A DNA stretch of 64,000 nucleotides from Cylicocyclus nassatus (GCA_958299035.1 CATQJL010000326.1:2556232-2620231), one strand, 5' to 3'. Counted from the stretch's first letter, positions 22,843 through 42,838 are shown. Notes: generated from the letters alone by a model not told the origin. Translations and numbers: made by a program.

Positions 22843-25800
22843 GTGTAGTCTGTATTCGAGCTCCACTGATCAGCAAAGTCATGAAAATTTCCGATCTGAA
22901 ATAGAAATGATATTCAAACAGTAGCAAAAAGAAGAATTACAAGAGCAGTAGGAAAATACCTGGCAGACTCGTTTTGTGATAGGGATCTTCCGGCTTTGAA
23001 CATGTCCATAGGTTTTTCCTGGTTAAAATCTGCAAGATTCACCAATTCCGTCCATGATTCCTCTTCGACATTGTTTTTCAAGACCTAAAAAAATTCCGTA
23101 GGAATGGATCCTACGAGTTTTTCATCATGCGGATACCTCGATAATTTGTGGATCCATAGTTTCGATGGCGTAATGCACGATTGTCCGTCCACTTCTGGCA
23201 TCCTGTAAAAATCCAATGCTCGCTTTTTTACACCACTACAATTTGCGTTTACGCTATGACAGTTCAAAATAGTCCCATTCATCCCACCTAACGGAGTTAT
23301 CGTGCACTACATTCACAAACGCGATCGGCGTGAGCTATTCAAGGATTTTGCGAAGGTGCACTGCCGTCCAGAGTAAACAGTACAGGCAGTGTGATGTGAC
23401 GGACACTGACCGGCACGTACACAAAAGCATGTCGAGGTCGATGACTAGTAAGAAGCACACTGGAGCAGGCGAGAGCCTTTCACGCCCTATTCGACAATAC
23501 TTACTTTGAAGTAGAACAGTTATCTAGAAAGACCGTAGAAGAAAGGAGGTGGGAAAGGAATTCGGTCTCCTTGGGTAGCTAGGGCGCCTCTGATTGGTCA
23601 GGTGTATCTGTGAATGGTCAGCTCGTCTGTAAGGCGCGCGGAGATTGGCCAAGACCCCCTAACCCTCCAGACTTCTTTCAATGTTCCGTCATAGCGTAAC
23701 TCCAATGAACGTCGCAGCAAAAAAAATATTCTTTGAAGTAGTTTGGGTTAAACGGCTTTCAATGAGTAATTTTCGGAACGTGAACAACTACTATGCAACT
23801 GCTAAAACCTTCTCTATCATGGATCGGCAGTAGAGTGCTGTGCTGAGAGATGCTACCTCACCCAAGACAGGTGTGATGGTGCCCCACCTTTCAACCTGAC
23901 TAATTTTTCTCAATGATTGATTACCTAAGAAACTTCACACCCCTGAATGACAAATGTTCGTAGGCAAGCGAGATTATGATGCATGTTTCACCACCCCGCT
24001 GCTCATCTCTATTCCCTGCGCCTAGGCTGGCTGCTAATGGCACGCTGCCCGATAGATGCGCATGTGATGCCGAGATGAGAATCGATGTGCCTTCGTCGCA
24101 AAGCGAAAAAAAAACGCTGGCCGACGGTTACATATGGTTGCGGGTGCGCATTGATGTAAAGACCCCCCCCCCCCCGCGTTTGCCCCCCGTTCTTTGCTGT
24201 CATCGCGGCTCTCGCCCCAGCACAACAACTCTCGCATATGAGGCGCTGAATGCGAATGACGGCAGAGGAGGCTATCACGTACCACGAGGGTTGGATCGGC
24301 TCCAGCTTTGAGAAGTGTGACGATGATGTCACGGTTGTCGACGATCTTCTGTGAGCGCTCGTCGATCACTCCATGGCTGGCAATCGCACAATGAAGGGCC
24401 GTTTGGCCTCTGCCATTTAGCTGGTTGATGCGCAATCCGCGTGTGGCGCACAGAATCTGCAAAACATGAACTCATATGGAGCAACCAGCAAATTTTTTGT
24501 TTATGATTGTTTGCGCAGCTGAGTACAGGGCAATACACAATTTCGCACTTTTAGCTGACAGAAGCGAAAGAATAGAACGAGTTTACACCGTTGCAGGAAT
24601 TTTGATTGAAAAAATAAACTTCTAGAATCTCTAGGTAAAGGGCCGGGCATACTTCACGCGATTTCAGTCGCGGCGCGATTTGGCAGTATTCCGACTGTCC
24701 ATAACTCACTGCAAACACATTTTAATGTGTTATTTTAATGTACGAAAGATAGGACATTCCAATCAATCCACGTAAGTTATACACATTATGCATGTGAAGT
24801 TTGCCAGTATTGGATGCGAAGACTTCTGGCGGATTGCCAAATCGACTGAAATCGCGTGAAGTATGCCCGGCCCTTAAGAAACCGTAGTTTGCAAACCTTT
24901 TCAATCACTCACTACGATCGAATTCATGATTACTATACGATCAAGCATAAATCTTACTTCAACAATATCTTTCATTCCTCTGGCGGCAGCATAATGTAGT
25001 GCTCCTTCTCTTTCCGGGCGAAGCGTTTGTACATTAGGATCTGCACCAACTTCCAGCAAATATGCGACAACCTTAAGTATGGAAAATTTATCACGACAAA
25101 AAACATGAAATCAGCTTTGTTCAGGCTAAATCGGGTACCTCATGTGTTCTTGCCCGAGAAATTTGACCGTGAACTCTCGCCCAGTACCGTACTCGATAAC
25201 TTAAGAAGGAATACGGTACTGGGTGAGGGGCTACAGTTAGATATTCCAGTCACAAATACACATATGACCTGCCGCTTGGGCAACAGTTCAGCCGAGAACT
25301 TCCAAACACTTCCTTCTCAAGAAATTAGGTACCTACATTTCCTGAATAGCACCCTCAAAAACATAGAATTTGAAATACCTCCTTGAGCTGTTGCTGCACA
25401 GCTAAAAATAGTGGAGTTTCATTGTAGCGATTTGGGACATCATACGGTCGCTGATCTTTGACATTATCGAGTTTCAACTGTTGTTCAACGAGCGAGTAGA
25501 TTTTAGCAAGGTCGTGATGAGTGATCACGATGTGGAGAAGGGTGTCGCGATCGTCATCCTGGTGGGTTAGAGTGCCAGGAGCGAACTGTAATATACCCAT
25601 TCAAGAACTGGATTTTCTTAAATTTAATTTTTCTTGCTTTACCTGGATACACTTCAGGGTCCAAGCCCAAGCGTCGTCCATTTCAGCATCGGGGATGAGT
25701 GCACGAAGCGTTTGCTTAGCAGAGCGTTCGAGGCCTTTGCTTGGGCTGAGTCTGGTCTGGTTGAATGACGGTGTCGTAGGCCCACTGAACGATGACCAGT

Positions 25801-27059
25801 TGATGAGATAGCTGGACAAAAATTGAATAATGTCATTACCTGTTTCCACCGGTGGGTACTTCAGGGCTGGCATGAGGTGCTGAACGAGCTGACATTGGCG
25901 AATCCACACCGGAATCCGCTGAAGGTGGCCGATGTTTCGGACTTGACATTGGATCTTCAGAGGTAGGGTCTTCGGTGTATTGTCGTGAGTATTTTAAGAT
26001 GAAGTCGACAAGTGGATCAGGTAGTTCCGAATTATCCAGTAGACGTGACAATTCTAGAGACGAACTCATTGACACTATGAGTAATGATTAGTATTCCGAG
26101 AAACTGACCATCCTTCGAGAGTGAGTGATCAGTGAATGGACTGTTCTGTACAGACTTTTGTATCGGTGAGCTGGAGTGGTATCCATGATCTGTCGCAATA
26201 GAATCCGGTGATGATGACGAAGAGATGTAACTGAAACAATGCTAATAATAAAAAATGACTATTTTATGCAAGATGAATTCTATATCCCACCCGAATGTGT
26301 CAGGACTGTCTGTCCATGTACTCCCGCACTCGTATCCACTGCCATAGTTAGAAAACGCCGAATAATCGTGTACAGTGCTTTGTGCAGCGGTTCCATAATG
26401 TAGAGGGCCTAATTAGGATTCTCTTAAAGGCGTACTTGACAATTTAGACAAAGATCGCTCACCAATACTGTAAGGGTGGTGAGCCTGTGGTGGTCGTACA
26501 TTCTTCACAGGACCTCGTGAAAGTAGATCGCCTTCTTTAGGTTGGTCTTTGTCTTTCACATCGTCACTTTTTTCCTCTTTTTCTGCTGCTTTGTCATCCT
26601 TCCTTTTGACCGACTCCTTCTGCTTGTCACTCTTCTTTGGAGTAGCTTCCTGCAAATAATTGGAGAATGGAGATAAAAAAGTATAGGCAAAAGATAGGCG
26701 CACCTCCTCTGGATCTTTGTTAAGCAGATCATTGAACAGCATTGGACCACTGCTACAGAATTTCGAAGTTGTAGCTGTTTTTCGTGCCAAAGCTGATGAT
26801 CTGATGCTTTGCAGAGTGACAAAGTCCGACGGGCTGATATTGTTGGCCACCTTAAGAGATGGATAACTCAAGCGCTATTACGCTAATAGGGGTACTTCAA
26901 GCTGAACGAACGTACTTTGTCAATTTTTCTTTGGCTATTAGTGTCTCCGATTATCAGCTGTTCCATGCGATCTGTCAAATCTTGGGTGGCCGAACCACCC
27001 AGGGGTAGCGGTACGGCTCGTGCCACAAGGCATCCTCCCTTCTTTGGTTCGGGAGGCAT
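22838..27059 (-). CDS. nfki-1: IkB-like ankyrin-repeat protein, probable NFKI-1
   Basis: Minus-strand exons are 27059-26916, 26850-26704, 26649-26463, 26408-26291, 26230-26109, 26074-25840, 25811-25643, 25585-25379, 25071-24958, 24456-24283, 23202-23137, 23084-22960 and 22895-22838. They total 1866 bp, giving 621 aa with every phase consistent. The N-terminal 370 residues are low-complexity, with a Lys/Glu/Asp-rich tract (EKEEKSDDVKDKDQPKEGD) and Ser/Pro-rich segments. About five ankyrin repeats follow from residue 381, seen as RDTLLHIVI, NETPLFLAV, EGALHYAAARG, GQTALHCAIASHG with LLKAGADPTLV, and GRTIVHYAIE. This matches the IkB-zeta/Bcl-3-like nuclear IkB layout. C. elegans nfki-1 acts in IL-17-type immune and neuronal signalling. 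ikb-1 is the alternative. The ATG directly follows TTTAG, suggesting trans-splicing. No IkB-alpha-type DSG degron was noticed. Confidence 0.88.
23203..24282 (-). other. GC-rich intron of nfki-1
   Basis: This 1.1-kb intron lies between ankyrin exons. Its right third (about 23990-24280) is unusually GC-rich with a C run at 24163-24175. The minus-strand frame from the preceding exon reads straight through this part, giving a spurious extended open frame with no ankyrin features. I treat it as intron because the next exon (DARSGRTIVHYAIE) restores the repeat. Confidence 0.6.
24639..24874. mobile_element. PIF/Harbinger-like non-autonomous element
   Basis: The terminal repeats AGGGCCGGGCATACTTCACG (24639) and CGTGAAGTATGCCCGGCCCT (24874) are perfectly complementary, the identity runs about 33 bases, and TAA flanks both sides (24636-24638 and 24875-24877). 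A 3-bp TAA/TTA duplication with G-rich termini is typical of PIF/Harbinger or Tourist-type elements. At 236 bp it has no coding capacity. It lies in the nfki-1 intron between exons 25071-24958 and 24456-24283. The perfect arms suggest a recent insertion. Confidence 0.85.
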
Positions 27060-28539
27060 CTAAATTTGCGAAATTGTCACGGCTGATTTTGTTGTGACGT
27101 CAGCGACTGGGAGCGAAAAAAAACCGCAAAAAAAACAGTGGCAAACATGAAGCATACAGCAGAGTTGACACAGCTGTTGACAATAAAATGAAAAGCACTA
27201 AAGATTGAAGCAGAAGGTTCAAGCAAGTTGCGGGACCGAGAGCCAAATGGAGGCAATCGAGCGTTGACGCCGCGGTCTCGTGTGTAGTCAACACGAGGTA
27301 ACGGAGCAACGACTAAGCTCACACTGAACGTTTACCAACAGACGCACCGTTGCACAAACACCTTAGATCAGCCCAATACCCCTAAAAGAGTTCTAATAAT
27401 TCCAGGACCAAAATCAGCTCTACTCATGGACATTGCAAAAATGGTCAGCGTCATACAGCTATGTGAAAAATGACAAAAAATTTCTGAAACGTCATGGCTG
27501 CGCAGACAAATCCGCTGTGTACATTGAACATTACGAAAGAATCTTGCACCTTTGAACATAACACGTTTCGAAAAAAAAGAAGGAAGTAATGGGACAAACT
27601 AGTAACAGAAAAAAACTCGTCGATTTACTATAGAAGGCATGTGTTATCGTATCAAAATATTTTTTGAAGACCAGTTTCGAGAGAGAATTTCCTAATATCA
27701 TTTATTAGTTGCGCCCCGCCCCGCCTTTCATATACAAAAATACAAACTGGTTTTTCTCGTAAATATGGAATGACGTAACCTCAGCCAATAAGTTATCACC
27801 GAACAACATGAAAAGCATCACAAAGGGGGTGAGGGTACCTTAGATGGAATAAAAAAAATTGCTGCTCACTTCCTCAGAGATTTATGAAAGAAGACAAAGA
27901 GGACTTCAATTAGAATCTGATACAAAATGTAGAAGAGCATCGTGGAATTATGAGGATTCTGCAAAAGATAATCGTTGAACAACTGCACCAATACATAACG
28001 AAGCTGGAGCGAACACGTTTAAACAGAAAGATATGAACAAACAACCCTTTGTTCTCTGGTATTTGCAGAATAAAAACTCGTCTGCACTCACTTTGTTCAC
28101 CCAATCTTCGTGAAGCGATAACAGCTGAGCTCTTGAAAAGAGTGTTCCAAAGTCAAAGTCCAAAGAAAAAGCTATCGATTTTGCATCTCAAAGAGATTTT
28201 TTGATGATATTCTTCGCAGGAATGATATGTTGTAGAATCGAAAAAACGGAAGGACAGCGAAGAAGCGGCGGTCACGAGCTAGCGCTCCGCCGAACGACGC
28301 TGATGGGAAAAGTAAAAGTGAAATTTTTCGCGGAATCGAAAGTCTCTGCGAGGATCGGAGAGGTCTTTGGAAGGACGAGGGACTTCAAGCACCGTGAGGC
28401 AGCTACTGTACGTCATAAGCTTGAAAATGAAGCATTCAACAGGCATTGCAGGGCTTCTTAATGGAACACAGATGAGTTAGATGAGTTTTTTCAGCACCTA
28501 AGTGCTTAGCAACACAGCTGAGTCTCGTGCGTAGATGCA

Positions 28540-28830
28540 GGGGTGAGAGAATCGCCAGCACTCTACCGGTTACGGTCAGCCCACCCGGCTGGCAGCACAA
28601 ATAAATCGCATCGCCCCCAAATCGATACGCAACGCGACCGCACGCGCGCCCACCTACCTCGATTTTTTTCTCGCCTCGCGTGCCCCATCGCCAGTTTTGC
28701 AGGTTCCTGGTCGATGTGCGAGAGAGCCATGTGCTGCTCTTCGAAGACATCGCAACGAAGCGCGATGTGGACAACTGGCTCAGAACTGCATCGCAAAGAA
28801 GAATTGCAGATGAGCGTGTAAGGCCTGAGC
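28540..28830 (-). promoter_or_regulatory. GC-rich patch, candidate nfki-1 promoter/first exon
   Basis: This patch is CpG-rich in an AT-rich setting, 1.5 kb upstream of the nfki-1 ATG. On the minus strand ATCGAG is followed by GTAGGTGG at about 28655, a usable donor for an untranslated first exon joined to the acceptor at 27060. On the plus strand an exon-like stretch (after TTTGCAG at 28702, reading FLVDVRESHVLLFED) is also possible. I cannot decide between these readings. Confidence 0.3.
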
Positions 28831-29345
28831 GTCGTCTCTGTGGCGACAGTTCGCTATTCAGTTTTTGCGGCAGTTTTCAGAACAAATGTGTTTAGATCTA
28901 ACAGAACTAATGATTACTCTAAGTTTTGCTAACTTTGCACGGGAACAAAACAGGCGGCCACTCCTTTAAAATGAAAATAGATGAAGTAAAATTGTAAGCG
29001 TATTGTAGTATAGGTTGCACTGCAAGTAAACTCGTTTTCTAGGATATGCCGAAGTCCCAAGTACTCCAACCCTATTTCTTCCCTTCCTTTAGGCGGCTTT
29101 ATTTCGAGTTCTAGGTCTTCCCAATACTCCTCTCTAAGGATTGAAAACCTAGACTCAACTGTCTAATTTATAAAAAGGTAGTTAGTTAGTCATTCATTTT
29201 TTGGATTGATAAACTTTTTTTCGTGGACTTGTTGACTATAATTTCTAAAACCAAGAATAAAATGTAGTGTACCACTTATATTTGTAGAAGACTATATAAT
29301 GTCGTCAGAATAATCATAATTCAGAAGCTTAGGATAGCATACTAA

Positions 29346-29470
29346 TGGGGGGGGGGTCTTTCTACAGAGATGAAAATCCAAATTAGCTGGAGATCAAGAG
29401 CAAACTTCACAGGGTAAATCTTCCACACATGTGATTTTCCTCGTAGTCCTCGTCCTGTGACCCCCCCCCC
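29346..29470. repeat. Facing G-run and C-run
   Basis: A run of about 10 G at 29346-29355 faces a run of about 11 C at 29460-29470. Both are in otherwise AT-rich DNA about 105 bases apart, and could form a GC stem. Flanks are not clearly complementary, so a transposon call is not supported. Confidence 0.4.
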
Positions 29471-30424
29471 ACCCTTTTCTACCGCGATTATCACTATGAG
29501 AACAGAATGGGCTGTCCATAAACTAACTAGAACTTTGATCGAGATTGAGCGAGCTTAACATCATGTTCAGCGTCTTCTACATCTCCGTAAGGGATCATGT
29601 ACACATCGCCACAGAATGTTTACGAAAACTCTGTTTAGTGTGTCGCGTTGTTGTTGAAATCTCTCACGTGATATATTGATAACATGTGGTATCAACAGAT
29701 TATTGAATGCACATTCTTATGATATTCACATGAATAAAATCTTTAGTGTTCTGTTTACCGTGTTAGTATTTTTAGAGAGTGGGCGAAAGGTAAATAATCT
29801 AAACATCTGTGTTGAAGCGACAAATAAGAAAATGTCAACGCATAAACAAAGAACGTGGCTACTGTAGCCTGCTTCACAGCACTGCTCTTAGCCAATTGTA
29901 TTAGATTGTCCCATAAGTCTTTTCATATTTGTCTTTTTAACCTGAATAAGTCTGCTCTTCTTAGATTTCTAATAGGACGCTGGGCACGATTCGAAAGATC
30001 AAAGCAAACGCTACAATATGGCTTACAATAGTTCGTACCAGATTAATCCGCATTGAGTTTCAAGACAAAATGGAAAAAAAAAACATCCCGAGGGAATGAA
30101 AACAATCGTATCTCAGTCCAAAAACATTCTACAAAGTTCCAACTTGCTCACGCATATAATCTCCTCATCAGATATTTATACATACACTTGCTGCATTCTT
30201 CTGATGGCTGGAAATCGAGAAAAAAAATAATCGCTCAAATTTCAAACTTTGCCTGTAACGGCCCTATGCTCCTCGCAAATATGTGATTATATAGTTTATT
30301 TACTGGAGTACTCTCACAAATTTGCACCCTTATAGATGCCTTAGAAATGTAAAATATCAGTCTGAAGATACGAATATGAAGAGAGTTATGGTACAAGCTG
30401 ATAGTATTGTATTGATTCTTTTAT

Positions 30425-31424
30425 ATTAGGTCGGTCCGGAAGTTCGTGCCTAAAATGACTATTTTATATTAGGTCTGTCCGGAAGTTCATGCCCTTTTTG
30501 AGACCTATCCTAAAATGGACAAAGATAAGCAAAGCTCTAAGAAGTTTTAGATGCAAATTTTCTTCCACTTTCTAGCAGTTTTATTACTGTTCCGATTCTT
30601 TTGATGATTGCTCAATCAGGATCTCCAACCCATGATTTTCACCTACCCTTACTTCAGCTGATTTTTGAAATCATTTCCAACTTTTGGAAGAGCTTCGATC
30701 ACTGCTGAATAAACTAAACAAAGTGCAATTCATAACTGAATTTTCAAAGATTTTAAAATTGTTTTTGATGCTTTTCCGTATTGGGTCATCCCAAACCTCA
30801 GCGAACATTAAACAACGAGTAATAAGGTGCCATTCAATGCAGATTGTTTTGGTCTTACTGGTAACGTTTTTCTTTCTTGACTTGAGACGGTTTTGAGGAT
30901 AAAACCACCGCAATTCTAGTTTCTAAACCCATCCCAAGATGTGTATTGAAAATTGACGAAGCGATAAAGGCTTAAATGCTCTGTTAAATCAGTGCTTGAT
31001 CATAATTAACTTTTGGAGGTTTCATACCGAAGGTTTATTGGTGTTTGAAGTATTCGCGGATTTTATGACATCGCAAGAATGAGGACTTCTGAGAAGACTC
31101 TTTTGAAAATACTTGCAAAGCCATTCGAAAAAGCCAAAAGTTCATTGCCTTGCACTTTGTCCACACTATTCAATAGTGATCAAAGCTCCTTCATAATTTA
31201 GAAATGAAAATTAAAAAAAAATAGCTGAAAAAAGGTAGGTAAAAATAGTAATTGGAGAATCTGTTGATTATTCAAGCAACCATTAGTGATCTCAGAATAA
31301 ATTCTTAACTGCTAAAAAGAGGAAGAAATTCTGCATTGAAAGCTGTTCAGAACATCTGCCTATCTTTACTCTGAACGATTCGAGGATAGGTGTGAAAAAC
31401 AGGCACGAACTTCCGGACCGACCC
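30425..31424. mobile_element. Mariner-like element remnant
   Basis: The left end TTAGGTCGGTCCGGAAGTTC (30426) matches the complement of the right end GGCACGAACTTCCGGACCGA (31402-31421). A second copy of the left terminus (AGGTCTGTCCGGAAGTTCAT) lies 41 bases inside at 30470, so the left end is doubled. GGTCGGTCCGGAAGTTCGTGC-like ends are typical of mariner transposons. The interior of about 900 bases has no intact transposase, and I could not identify the D,D34D motifs. Confidence 0.65.
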
Positions 31425-33153
31425 ATATAGGGACAAAGGTTTGCATATGAAGTTCTCAAATGAGTACTTGAGTAGAAAAATGTGTGCAATCACACATGTC
31501 ATCGCTTACGTAAATAACACAATTTGAAGGCTAAATATATGTGTGCGGCTACAAATTTTGACATTCTATAATAAGTGCATGAAACTATTGCTGGATTCGA
31601 ACAGGATTCATCACTCACTACGGATGCGTTGTTGTGCAAGAACAGACAAATTTGAAGAAATTTTTGGACTCAGTAAATGAGGGCTTGCCTCCAAGATACA
31701 TCAAAATATGAAATGGTTTGGTCCATTTTCAGGCTAAGAGTACACTTGCACAAAGTCTGACCTGGGGTATTATATTTATGTTTTGCTCTCAAACTCGTTT
31801 ACATTCTCAAAAAAATCATTTTTTAGTTAACTTCAAGCGAGGTAAAGCAAGACATGCTTACATATGTTTACATCCTAGAAATCTCTTTCACAGAGAATGT
31901 GGGCAACAACATTTATTACTTGAAATCACCACCACTAAGTCTGTTCAACACAGCATAACATTGTGATGTAGGAATACACATAATCATACCCAGATCTACC
32001 ACGATAAAATCTGCTAGACCATGGAGTAAAGCAATGGCTAACGATACATATATCTATTAAGCTTCCGTCTTTGAAAACAAGAGAAAAAAAAACGAATACA
32101 CGTGACAAGAAGTAGTAGAAATTCAAATGGAGAGAAGAATGACGCGACTGTGAAGAGACAATAATAATAAAGGAAAACTAAATCGCCTAGAACACGATTT
32201 ACCACCCATTTTATATACTTTTAACATTATAACTCGTAATTTGATACGAGTGCCTATGGAAAATATGACTTTAAGGGGTAACACAGATGACACCTTCAAA
32301 AGGAACAATTGAAACACGACAAGCTAATAAGACGTTGAGAATCTATAAGTTTGCGAAACCAAAATATTAATACAATCGAATGGATCTCAAAAGACCTTAT
32401 AATGATGCGAGCAAAAGAAAATTAAAGACGACATACAAAAATGATAACATTGAAGAATTGAAAGGAAAGAGTCACTTTACACAGTCAATGAGAGGAATAA
32501 ACAGTAACAGAATGACAACCCTTCATAATAGAAAAAATATTAGTACGATTGAGAAAGGGCATGTTTTTTTTACAGTGAACGAGGACCACGCAAGAAAACT
32601 ATATAATGTTGAGTATAATATACAATGATGTGCTTATTTTTGTACAACACATCCGATGAAAATAAAACAATTAGTGAAGTCCGATCACGTTAACCCATTG
32701 GAAAAGCACTGTTTGAATGCCATGAGGAGTCAAACAAACAATGACGATCATTCCTGAAAAGAATAAAAATAACTTGTACACACTAGCCGGCGTAAATTTA
32801 TAGTGATACTGCTGATAAAGTTCAGATTAAGTACAGATAAAAAATCGACTCAAATGGTCATCTGATCGTTTAAAAAAATACATTTTTCACTTCGCATTTT
32901 TGAGCAATAAGCACCCAAAATGGAATCACTTGTACTCATAACAGTTTTAAACAAGATATTGATAATAAGCATCTTTTATACCTATGAAAAATTCTACTTG
33001 ATCTTCAACAAATCTGATAAGAAAATAATTTTTTCAGCGCACAACAGCCTCAACCTGAACGATAAGCTCGACCCCATTTCAGCCTTACAAAATATCCTAG
33101 ACGACTGTCTACACTTTCGTCAGAAAATTAATAATAAACTTACACTATACAAA

Positions 33154-40527
<7,374 letters not shown>

Positions 40528-40686
40528 CTGGCCGTATCTAATGCCGGTAGATACGGTAGAAGGGCCACCTTTAAATCATATATGAGTTTGATATTGTTCG
40601 AAGACATCGAAGAGATGCGAATAAAAACGCGAAATAGGGGATACTATCGAGCAAAGCCTTTTCTTCATTACATATATTCTCTAATT

Positions 40687-40889
40687 CTGCGACCACGTCG
40701 CTTGCACTGTATAATACGTCACTACAGTATACTACTATCACAGCATTTGACAAAGAAAGTTCAGTCAACATGATGCAAACGTCTGAAGTGCAGACGTCTG
40801 ATTGGGCATGGCATGTGCGTTAGGTTTCTAGAGAAACGAAAGTCTGCATTTTCATATTCTGTGCACGTCTGCGACTACGTCGCTTACAC
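40687..40889. promoter_or_regulatory. Duplicated motif upstream of hpk-1
   Basis: CTGCGACCACGTCGCTTGCA (40687-) recurs as CTGCGACTACGTCGCTTACA (40869-40888), two mismatches in 21 bases. Between them lie ACGTCTG copies at 40779, 40794 and 40865, one inside a CAGACGTCTG palindrome (40791-40800). Position 160-360 bases upstream of the hpk-1 start makes them candidate regulatory sites. A factor is not identified. Confidence 0.4.
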
Positions 40890-41341
40890 CGAAATGTCCG
40901 AGTCTTGGGGATTAACATAGAAGAAAGATTCTGGAGTGGAAAAAACAAGATCAGTGCCAAGAGTGAAGTCTGATGAGGTATTACTCGAATCATATGCGTA
41001 GGAACAGTAATCTATTTCGTGCTGAACTAAATGAATCATCAGTGAGCGAACAACGCGAATGCGAAAGGTCTTGGCGGAAGGAATGAAATTCGATATTCTA
41101 TTGAGGAAATATAGAAAACAGAATTCGATTATGAAAAAGAGAACAAATGGTGCATAACCAGACATACGCTTTGGTCAAATGCAAGTTTATAACAAGAAAA
41201 GGATTGGCACACATTTGCACGGGTGATTATTTTACAGATAAGTGACATTATTCATTTTGAATACTGAAGATTTAGTTGATTTTAGAACAAAGTATGACTG
41301 AGTAAAAGGGTGGTCTTTCTTTGTAAAATAGCGTTTTAAAA

Positions 41342-41530
41342 GGGAACAGCTCTCCGAACCAGTTGTGATGGTCGATAGTAGCTTATGCAGGAGGATGACA
41401 AATCGTGATTGCCCCGAGGCTAATCCCCCGCTTAGGTATGGGTAGCTTAACCTCGTGACTTGTACCCGTCCTAGTAAGGGATTGTAGCAATCAAGCCTCT
41501 GAATTTGGTACCAACATAGAAGCCCTGGTG
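41342..41530. other. GC-richer conserved-looking stretch, unassigned
   Basis: Around 41390-41510 the composition changes sharply (GCCCCGAGGCTAATCCCCCG, GTACCCGTCCTAGTAAGGG) compared with the AT-rich flanks. No open frame is kept through it, and it matches no tRNA, 5S or spliceosomal RNA that I recognise. It could be a structured RNA, the 5' part of a retroelement that ends at the tail near 42838, or neither. Confidence 0.2.
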
Positions 41531-42779
41531 AAAACTGAGCGGAAAGGTTACTTCATGAAATTAGAGGGCAATTTTCTGGTTATTATTCTAGGTATACGAA
41601 ATAGAGCTTGAGAACAAGTTTAAAGATATGAAGACGCGTTCATCGTCGAGAATGTACGAAATCTATTCCTTCGTACTTCAACAAGCACTCATCGATTGTG
41701 CTATACAAGTCGGAGCAACTGCGTCAACGCTTAGCGATAGAGCGACATTTGTGGATCTCTGACGCAACACGTGACACATTCGAGTCCTACATTGAAATAG
41801 ATGATGCATGAACAGGGGCTGGCTCTATACATACTGCGAATGTTGTACATATAGCAGTGAAAGGGCAAACGCTGAGTTGTGTGTGGTAGAGTTTTAGCAG
41901 GAAGGGGCATTTCAGGAAGGAACTTTTTTTTCGGTCATAAGGTTGTAAGAAAAAACAGACACATAGAAATATGTAGAATCATGTAGAATGCTCCATAAGT
42001 GCTTGTTTTGTCTTTGCATGCATCTTCCTTGCGACTGGGCCGTACCACGTTCTACTGGAAGTTTTTAAAAAGCAAGGCCTGAGCTTCGCATGGGTTTTCC
42101 GATTCTATGTTCTTATATACGTAATGGTGAACGGTAAAAAATAGAACACTTAGAGAATAACTACATTTCTAAAAAAGAGAAGTGATTGAACTTTCCAATT
42201 TTGAAAGATATATTAGAATATATATTAATCTCATTTAAACAAAACCTATACAATCATTTACATACCTAATAGTTTTTATAGTTGCTGAAATACAAAATTG
42301 ATCACTTCGACAAATTATGAACTTCGAGCGTATCCGCAGTGAAACTGTGAGATCATAAAAAGTACCACTGATGTAAAAGTCTGGAGATAATGTCATTAAC
42401 AGTTTCGAGAACGGAGTGTATTTACTTCTTGCAAGTGAACGCATTTCTGGCTGACTTCTGCTACAGCTCCTTATGCTCTATTCATTCATATGCAGTTTAC
42501 CCCAATTTTCACCTGCCTTCGGAAAATAAAGATTAAAACATTTTTTTTTGGTTTTTGCTGCGCCAAAAATCGTAATTTCGCTATTTTTCAAGTTTTTTTT
42601 TGCGTTTTTATCTGGAAATTAGAAGTGAACCCTATATATTCATATATTATTTTGAAGTATGTGAAAACCTGATACCGCGGCGGAAGACGAACTTAGGAAC
42701 AAGAGCAAACTTAAGACCGATCATTTTTTCTGTGTCGATGTTTTTATGTTTCGAGAGTTGTTTTGTGAATTTTTTTGTG

Positions 42780-42838
42780 AATTTTTGGCACACTTTTCGT
42801 GTAAAATAAATAAACAAATAAATAAATAAATAAATAAA
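42780..42838 (+). repeat. (AAAT)n tail, candidate non-LTR retroelement 3' end
   Basis: A short stem (GGCACACTTTTCGTGT) is followed by AATAAATAAACAAATAAATA repeats. Stem plus AT-rich microsatellite is the usual 3' end of RTE/CR1-like elements and derived SINEs. A similar end occurs at 63620-63667. No reverse transcriptase frame is visible upstream. Confidence 0.4.

Larger units (their letters stand above)
27060..33153. other. Intergenic, nfki-1 start to hpk-1 end
   Basis: These 6.1 kb lie between two minus-strand genes and hold no supportable gene. They contain a GC-rich patch (28540-28830), a facing pair of G and C runs (29346-29355 and 29460-29470) and a mariner-like element (30425-31424). 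The portion right of 27060 should include the promoter of nfki-1. Short open frames here have no recognised domains. Confidence 0.55.

Noticed and set aside
24034..24462. 142-aa minus-strand frame extending past the ankyrin exon
   Set aside because: The frame runs through the donor GTACGTGAT at 24282 into GC-rich intron. The next ankyrin exon at 23202 joins in phase, so the extension is read-through.
28702..28810. Exon-like plus-strand stretch reading VRESHVLLFEDIATKRD
   Set aside because: It has an acceptor and a weak donor, but no partner exons and no recognised protein. Kept only as a note on the GC-rich patch.
30671..30913. 80-aa minus-strand frame inside the mariner-like element
   Set aside because: I could not match it to mariner transposase catalytic motifs, so no coding claim is made.
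40884..41165. 93-aa minus-strand frame starting with a hydrophobic segment
   Set aside because: No family match, no clear splice links to hpk-1, and it overlaps the repeated upstream motifs.
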